Position numbers and translations under genes: made by a program
Shown: positions 59,311 through 64,000 of the stretch, one piece after another
How positions within the stretch are numbered: the first letter of the stretch is position 1
Layout of the letters: every line of letters starts with the position of its first letter
From: Alkalihalobacillus pseudalcaliphilus
Lineage (GTDB): Bacteria; Bacillota; Bacilli; Bacillales; Bacillaceae_D
Length of the DNA: 64,000 bases
NCBI GenBank assembly: GCA_001038565.1
Contig: LFJO01000010.1
Span: 92,759 to 156,758, forward strand
Direction: 5' to 3'
Notes under the pieces: generated by a model
What the model was told of the DNA's origin: nothing
The model's database searches: none
The model's input: the letters and a program-made list of their open reading frames with translations, nothing else

Positions 59311-60513
59311 GTCGTAAACGTTCAGCAGAATGTCCATAGAATTAATGAATTAGATATCATTAGGGGTATTGCTTTATTTGGAATTTTATTGGTGAACTTG
59401 CCTTTATTTATGACACCAAAATTAATCGCAGAATTACATTTCTTTCGTTTTCCTTTAACCGAAGTCGATCAATGGCTACGTATCGTTTTAGATATTTTCA
59501 TAGAAACGAAATTCTTCTCGATTTTTTCAATACTATTTGGAGTTGGATTTTATATTTTTATAGAAAGAGCTAAAGAGAAAGGACTGAACCATTATACTCT
59601 TTATATAAGAAGATTGCTTTTCCTGGCATTAATAGGTTTTTTACATATCGTATTTTTATGGTATGGAGATATTTTATTAACGTATGCAGTGGGAGGCTTT
59701 TTGCTGCTTTTGTTTTCAAGGCTAGGTAAAAAAAGTTTACAGGTCATCATTTCGATTTTAACGCTTCTACTTGTTTTACTTTTAAGTATTCCATTTTTTT
59801 CTTCGCCTGAGCATATTCTAAAAGAAATGGAAACGATAAACTCGAATCAAGAAATTGTTCAGACAGCTATTTATACTTATCAGGAAGCTGATTATTTAGA
59901 GTTAGTTGAATTCAGAATCGAAAATGAGTTAATACCTATCATGCAAAATCTACCTTTTTCAGCACTTCCAGCTTTATATATGTTCTTATTAGGCTTCTAT
60001 ATAGCTAAAAAGAATATCTTCACATCCTTTAAGCAAAATAAAAAATTAATAAAAAAAGCTTGGCTCATATCGTTATGTATTAGTTTAATGCTTTCAGCTT
60101 TTATTATATTGTTGCATGTAGATGCATTTAATTTTGGAATGACAGTTAATCATGTTTATTTACAAAATGTCATTACGTTAAGTGGGTTGAGTGGCTCTAT
60201 TTTTTATATGAGCACATTCATGATAATCTTAAAAAACAAGAAGTTTTATCGTATGTTTTCTCCTTTTAAATATGTGGGTAGAATGGCTCTTACTAATTAT
60301 ATCTGTCAGACGATATTGGCTCTGTTCATTATTCAATCCTTTCAAATATATGGGGATATTCATTTAAGATTAGGTATGATAATAAGCATCTTCATATTTA
60401 TAGCACAAGTAGTTGTTTCATTTTACTGGTTACGATTGTTCCGTTACGGACCCTTAGAATGGATATGGAGAAATGTCACATATGGAAAATTTCAGCCAAT
60501 GAAGAAAAACTGA
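59311..60513 (+). CDS. DUF418 family membrane protein, start codon irregular
   Basis: A multi-pass membrane protein with about 9-10 hydrophobic segments and the C-terminal DUF418 region (FSPFKYVGRMALTNYICQT, FRYGPLEWIWRNVTYG). The family N-terminus RINELDIIRGIALFGILLVN is clearly encoded from 59338, but no ATG, GTG or TTG precedes it after the stop at 59308. The first usable one, TTG 59389, would cut into helix 1. A GGTGAT site lies 5 bases before a GTA at 59314, as if a GTG start had become GTA. Function unknown. Confidence 0.75.
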   Translation, partial: VVNVQQNVHRINELDIIRGIALFGILLVNLPLFMTPKLIAELHFFRFPLTEVDQWLRIVLDIFIETKFFSIFSILFGVGFYIFIERAKEKGLNHYTLYIRRLLFLALIGFLHIVFLWYGDILLTYAVGGFLLLLFSRLGKKSLQVIISILTLLLVLLLSIPFFSSPEHILKEMETINSNQEIVQTAIYTYQEADYLELVEFRIENELIPIMQNLPFSALPALYMFLLGFYIAKKNIFTSFKQNKKLIKKAWLISLCISLMLSAFIILLHVDAFNFGMTVNHVYLQNVITLSGLSGSIFYMSTFMIILKNKKFYRMFSPFKYVGRMALTNYICQTILALFIIQSFQIYGDIHLRLGMIISIFIFIAQVVVSFYWLRLFRYGPLEWIWRNVTYGKFQPMKKN

Positions 60514-60537
60514 TATTGAATGTATAATGTGTCTGCT

Positions 60538-60573
60538 AAAAAGGACTAGAATTTTTTTCTCTAGTCCTTTTTG
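60538..60573 (+). terminator. intrinsic terminator
   Basis: AAAAAGGACTAGA pairs with TCTAGTCCTTTTT around 9 bases; it lies between converging genes. Confidence 0.9.
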
Positions 60574-60612
60574 TTCGTAGAATACTAGTACAACTCTTAT
60601 AATTTTGTCAGT

Positions 60613-61050
60613 TCAAACCGATATATCCCCATTTGTCCATCTTTTTAAAAAGACCTTCAAATTGGGGGCAATCCAACTTCGGCTGTCGTCTTCGTGATTC
60701 CAAACGTAAATTTCCTCTCTTTCAATAACGTTATTTCCTGAGATGGCAAAAGCAAATAAATCGCCATTGCCAGCATCAGAGAAAAAGAGTAGATGATCAA
60801 ATGGCATAAAGAGTTCTCTATACGTCAAGTTTGTTCGAAAAAATTGATTCTCGTCACGTAGCTTTTCAATCGGCCAAATCAAGTGAAATCCAAATGGTTC
60901 TTCGACGCCATTAGATTCTTGATAAAATTGAATTAATGCTTCAGGTAATGAAATATTAAATTCATTTTGAACAGCTTCAATTCGACTCCGATTAGCGGGA
61001 GGGTGAAAGATATGTTCGGGTGCAATTGATTGAATATAGTTTTTCCACAT
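60613..61050 (-). CDS. SMI1/KNR4 (SUKH) domain protein
   Basis: A 145-residue single-domain protein. The SUKH pattern is visible: EAVQNEFNISLPEALIQFYQESNG, then HLIWPIEKL, LLFFSDAGNGDLFAFAI and a final VWNHEDDSRSWIAPNLKVFLKRW. SUKH proteins often act as immunity proteins against contact-dependent or polymorphic toxins. No toxin is next to it, so this could be an orphan immunity gene. AAGGAC precedes ATG. Confidence 0.88.
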   Translation of the reverse strand: MWKNYIQSIAPEHIFHPPANRSRIEAVQNEFNISLPEALIQFYQESNGVEEPFGFHLIWPIEKLRDENQFFRTNLTYRELFMPFDHLLFFSDAGNGDLFAFAISGNNVIEREEIYVWNHEDDSRSWIAPNLKVFLKRWTNGDISV

Positions 61051-61179
61051 ATAAAATCAGTCCTTACGATATGATTATGAGAAAAATTCGACAGAATGAG
61101 CTCATTTCCTTTTATAAATTGAATTTTTTGATAGATAAGAAGGGTAAAAATGGTATCCTATTAGTTGGAGGTGATGGCG

Positions 61180-61299
61180 ATGGGAACATGGACATGGATG
61201 GCTATCTTCATCGCGGTAACGGGTGTCATACTAGCTGTGATTTTCGCGACTCAAAGTAAAAACGAACATAAGCATAAAGAGGAAGAACGCCTGAAGTAG
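61180..61299 (+). CDS. small membrane protein, 39 residues
   Basis: Reads MGTWTWMAIFIAVTGVILAV then IFATQSKNEHKHKEEERLK: one N-terminal transmembrane helix and a charged tail. TTGGAGGTGATGG precedes the ATG at good spacing. A longer frame on the same strand (from 61020) is out of phase and lacks a ribosome site. Function unknown. Confidence 0.7.
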   Translation: MGTWTWMAIFIAVTGVILAVIFATQSKNEHKHKEEERLK

Positions 61300-61399
61300 C
61301 CATTGGATAGATGGTCGGAAAGAAAGAGTAAAAGTGAGAACATAAAAAAACGAATGGTTGCTGTGATTTTATGAAGAGTTTTATTGAGAGGAATGTTAT

Positions 61400-61636
61400 G
61401 TGTTGAAAAAAATGAACGTGAAAGTGGTACGTAATGCTATTATAACTTTAATTTTTTTATTCTATTATCTATTAGGTTATGTATTGAATATTGAAATGCT
61501 TAAGCCAATCACAACGCAAGAAAATGGTTTTACAATTAATTTCCTTGGTTTCATTTTGTTATTTGTGACAACGGGATTTGCATTTTATTTATTTAATATA
61601 TTGAAAGTGAATAAAAAGACGGCGACTTCAGATTAA
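61400..61636 (+). CDS. small two-helix membrane protein, 78 residues
   Basis: Basic N-terminus, then two hydrophobic segments (NAIITLIFLFYYLLGYVL and INFLGFILLFVTTGFAFYLF) with a polar loop between, and a short charged tail. GTG start 8 bases after GAGAGG; an ATG at 61412 is also possible. No family recognised. Confidence 0.7.
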   Translation: MLKKMNVKVVRNAIITLIFLFYYLLGYVLNIEMLKPITTQENGFTINFLGFILLFVTTGFAFYLFNILKVNKKTATSD

Positions 61637-61691
61637 TGAATGTGTTGGATGAGATGTGGAGCGTCTTTTTTATCTGCTAAGGAGGGGTTTT

Positions 61692-62558
61692 GTGGTTCAT
61701 CACCAGATAGTCGATATCACTTTTGAGTTAAAAGAGGAACATGATTTCTCTTGGCTTTCTACTTATGGAGAGGTTTTTGCTGTATTTGACCAACAGGATT
61801 CTGGGAATATTTCGTTTGGAATTCAAAAAGGTGAGAGAAAGCTATTTATCAAATATGCTGGGGCAAAAACGATTCATTTTAAGGGAAATCCTGAAGAGGC
61901 AGTGGCAAGGTTAAAGGATTGTGTACCGGTTTATGAGGATTTAGCTCATCCAATAGTAGTGAATATGGTGGAGTCGTTTTCTGTAGGCGAGGGCTTTGCC
62001 GTCGTATTTGAATGGGTAGAGGGTGAAGGTCTTCATCCGCATTGGTCATTTCCACCACCGCATAAATTTACCGATCCATGCTCACCATTTTACCAGTTTC
62101 GAATGCTTTCAGTGGAAAAAAGAGTGAGCGTGATGACTAAAATTATCGAATTTCATACATATGTCGAATCAAAAAGCTATGTGGCGGTTGATTTCTATGA
62201 TGGTAGTTTACTCTATGATTTTGCAAGAGATGAAGTGAGGATTTGTGATATCGACTATTATCAAAAGAGACCATTTACGAACCAGATGGGAAGACTGTAC
62301 GGTTCCTCGCGTTTTATGTCACCAGAGGAATTTATGTTACATGCTCCGATTGATGAGGTTACCAATGTCTTCAATATGGGAGCTACGGCTTTTGTTTTAT
62401 TAGGACGAGGACGAGATTTCTCCAATAAAAAATGGGAAGCAGGCTCTGCGTTATATGAAGTAGCTAAAAAAGCGGTAGCCATGGAGAGGGGGCTTCGTTA
62501 TCAAAGTGTTGCTTTGCTTTTTGAGGCGTGGAGAAGAGCGGAAGAGCTGCCAAAGTAG
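61692..62558 (+). CDS. protein kinase-like protein
   Basis: A 288-residue kinase-fold protein. RKLFIKYAGAKTIHF carries the likely ATP lysine, VFEWVEGEGLHP the hinge, VAVDFYDGSLLYDF stands where the HRDxxxxN loop lies (Asp kept, Asn replaced by Ser), and RICDIDYYQKRPF is the DFG-type metal loop. GSSRFMSPEEFM and MGATAFVLLGRG are activation-segment and F-helix regions. GTG start after AAGGAGGGG. Phosphorylates an unknown small molecule or protein, if active. Confidence 0.82.
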   Translation: MVHHQIVDITFELKEEHDFSWLSTYGEVFAVFDQQDSGNISFGIQKGERKLFIKYAGAKTIHFKGNPEEAVARLKDCVPVYEDLAHPIVVNMVESFSVGEGFAVVFEWVEGEGLHPHWSFPPPHKFTDPCSPFYQFRMLSVEKRVSVMTKIIEFHTYVESKSYVAVDFYDGSLLYDFARDEVRICDIDYYQKRPFTNQMGRLYGSSRFMSPEEFMLHAPIDEVTNVFNMGATAFVLLGRGRDFSNKKWEAGSALYEVAKKAVAMERGLRYQSVALLFEAWRRAEELPK

Positions 62559-62570
62559 GCAGCTCTTCTT
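62541..62570. terminator. bidirectional terminator
   Basis: AAGAGCTGCC pairs with GGCAGCTCTT around AAAGTA. It overlaps the kinase-like gene stop and separates it from the converging protease gene. Confidence 0.75.
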
Positions 62571-62577
62571 AGATGTG

Positions 62578-63420
62578 TTATTGGTTTAGAAACCATTGCT
62601 CCACATGTGAAAAGTAGTCTTGCTCACGCCAATAGATGATCGCTTCCTGCTCACCATTAGTGAATACGAGATCTTCGAAAAAGAATAAAGCAATCACATA
62701 GCCGAAACGTGCATACCCAAAACGAGTGCCCCCATTAATAGAAAACCATTCTTTGAACATTTCGAGTGGAGTAAGCCTTTGATAATCCTCGTAAAAGGCA
62801 TGGATAAGCGCCTTCTTATGGTCAAGAGCAAACTGATACCAATGCTCATCCTCTTGATTTACTGCTAGATACATATAGTCAGCATGGTGAGGCTCGATTT
62901 TTTTGGATAAATACGTAGCAACTCCTTCTTGATTAAGCGTTGTAAACGGATGGAACCAATCCTTCTGATACCAGTCAATCCCAGATAAATCAGTAAGCTT
63001 CATATGGGTGTGATGACCAAATTCATGAGCAATCAAAATCCGAAGCTCATCCTGAGTAGTTGGTAGACGCTCAAGACAAAAGGTAATATCAGGGATGATT
63101 TGTTTATGAGTGTAAGCATTAGAACCAAAGCCACCAACGATCAGGTTAATGTTAATAGGGAAATCGAATTCATATTCCTTTTGGTAGCTAGTCGCCACCT
63201 CCTCTATGAGTGGTGGCAATATACGTGAAAGCTTGTCAATGTCAGTAAAATGCTCCTCATAACGCTCAATTGCCTGTAAAAAACGCTCATCCGTGTTCGC
63301 ACAATGACCTGTGAAATACTCCTTGAAGATGTCTGGATATTCTTCGTGATACTGGCGGATGAAGGTCAAGGACGGTTGGTAGTTATTTTGGAAGTATGGA
63401 ATGGTGTTGGTGATGATCAT
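62578..63420 (-). CDS. zinc metalloprotease-like protein (DUF2268-type)
   Basis: A 280-residue cytoplasmic protein. HEFGH at 132-136 is the zinc-binding motif and Glu165 in LNQEGVATYLSK the likely third ligand. The C-terminal FSINGGTRFGYARFGYVIALF resembles the substrate region of DUF2268 putative Zn proteases. No signal peptide. GGAGGGG precedes ATG. Substrate unknown. Confidence 0.85.
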   Translation of the reverse strand: MIITNTIPYFQNNYQPSLTFIRQYHEEYPDIFKEYFTGHCANTDERFLQAIERYEEHFTDIDKLSRILPPLIEEVATSYQKEYEFDFPININLIVGGFGSNAYTHKQIIPDITFCLERLPTTQDELRILIAHEFGHHTHMKLTDLSGIDWYQKDWFHPFTTLNQEGVATYLSKKIEPHHADYMYLAVNQEDEHWYQFALDHKKALIHAFYEDYQRLTPLEMFKEWFSINGGTRFGYARFGYVIALFFFEDLVFTNGEQEAIIYWREQDYFSHVEQWFLNQ

Positions 63421-63446
63421 AGAAATCCCCTCCGATTAAGTGAGTT

Positions 63447-64000
63447 TTATTGTGCCCATTCTTTCCCATTAACGATAATTCTTGATGTGCCAGTTAAAGT
63501 AACCTTATTTGCTTTAAATTCTTGGTTTATAATAGCTCTGCTACTACCCGTTAACTTAATTGTATCTGTAGACAGGATTTTTGTGTTTAGAAAAGCTCCA
63601 CCATTAATCTCTATCTTATTTTCTATATCGACTAGATTTGCAATTTCGCTACTATTAACCCCGCTACTCCCATTGATTAACAAATTTTGACCTGATAAGT
63701 TATGAGTGTTAAGTTTAGCATTACCGGTAATTGAAATTCCATTATTTAATGATGTGTTACCTATGATGTTTACAATGCTCCCATTTGTAAGTGTTAAATA
63801 GTCCCCAGTAATATTTTCAGCAGATAAACTGACATTGCCTTTAACATGAATTTCATAATTAATCTTAATATCATTCTTAATATCTAATATTGGATCACTA
63901 GATAGAAATAAGTTATCAGCAATAATTTCATTTGTTTTAAAACGGTTAGTCCCACCTGTAGAATCAAAGTCACCCAATAAATAAATACCTCCGTTGTTGA
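63447..64000 (-). CDS. 3' part of a repetitive beta-solenoid-like surface protein (cut by window end)
   Basis: The minus-strand frame has no stop up to the window edge, so at least 184 residues are seen and the N-terminus lies beyond 64000. The sequence is rich in Asn, Ile, Ser, Thr and Gly with repeats of about 20 residues such as SLSAENITGDYLTLTNGSI, GISITGNAKLNTHNLSGQN, KIEINGGAFLNTKILSTDT and KVTLTGTSRIIVNG. This is typical of right-handed beta-helix proteins such as adhesins or polymer-active enzymes. A start at 63977 is not needed, because coding continues upstream (NNGGIYLL). Confidence 0.75.
   Translation of the reverse strand, partial: NNGGIYLLGDFDSTGGTNRFKTNEIIADNLFLSSDPILDIKNDIKINYEIHVKGNVSLSAENITGDYLTLTNGSIVNIIGNTSLNNGISITGNAKLNTHNLSGQNLLINGSSGVNSSEIANLVDIENKIEINGGAFLNTKILSTDTIKLTGSSRAIINQEFKANKVTLTGTSRIIVNGKEWAQ

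Overview
The window is chromosomal DNA of a low-GC, endospore-forming Gram-positive bacterium of the Bacillaceae. The protein sequences resemble alkaliphilic Bacillus (Alkalihalobacillus-like) species, but that placement is inference. Spore genes (gerE, gerM, spoVID, ysxE, lonB), Bacillus-type Shine-Dalgarno sites, sigma-K and sigma-E promoter matches, two T-boxes and a perfect PerR box support it. Gene order largely follows the B. subtilis block sdhCAB-gerE-ysmB-racE-gerM-rph-ysnA-ysnB ... ilv-leu-ysoA-tig-clpX-lonB-lonA-ysxC-hemAXCDBL-spoVID-ysxE-valS-folC, with insertions.

Layout. 1-1.3 kb: 53-bp tandem repeats, then a long gene-free stretch made of dispersed intergenic repeat modules. 1.4-4.6 kb: sdhCAB (complex II). 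4.7-7.5 kb: gerE on the opposite strand, then ptsH-ptsI. 7.5-7.9 kb: a 51-bp tandem hairpin array. 8-12.8 kb: MarR-type ysmB, racE, gerM, rph, rdgB, ysnB. 13-14 kb: a truncated tRNA-Gly copy, tRNA-Gly(UCC), tRNA-Arg(UCU), an orphan two-spacer type I-C-like CRISPR and a gene remnant. 14-21 kb: accessory genes (TetR plus serine hydrolase, a decayed dehydrogenase, TetR plus DsbA-like protein, YtxJ/BrxC plus a CxxC glutaredoxin-like protein, patatin, MOSC). 21.7-31.2 kb: ilvD, T-box, ilvB-ilvN-ilvC-leuB-leuC-leuD. leuA is missing from its usual place, and the T-box specifier reads as valine GUC. 31.5-41.2 kb: ysoA, tig, clpX, lonB, lonA, engB. 41.7-48 kb: hemAXCDBL behind a perfect PerR box. 48.3-51.5 kb: spoVID, an extra kinase-fold-like gene, and ysxE. 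52-55 kb: T-box and valS. 55-64 kb: a two-domain lipoprotein, GNAT, folC, DUF418 (no canonical start codon), a SUKH protein, small membrane proteins, a kinase-like protein, a HEFGH metalloprotease and the 3' end of a repetitive surface-like protein that runs off the window.

The core genes serve respiration, sugar transport, branched-chain amino acid and heme synthesis, protein quality control and spore formation. The most unusual material is between genes: a modular family of intergenic repeats recurring in at least five places in either orientation. One copy sits between the ilvB T-box and the ilvB start. I found no clear new defence or biosynthetic system. The best leads are the repeat family, the valine T-box with the absent leuA, the extra gene in the spoVID operon and the transcribed tRNA-Gly 5' half.
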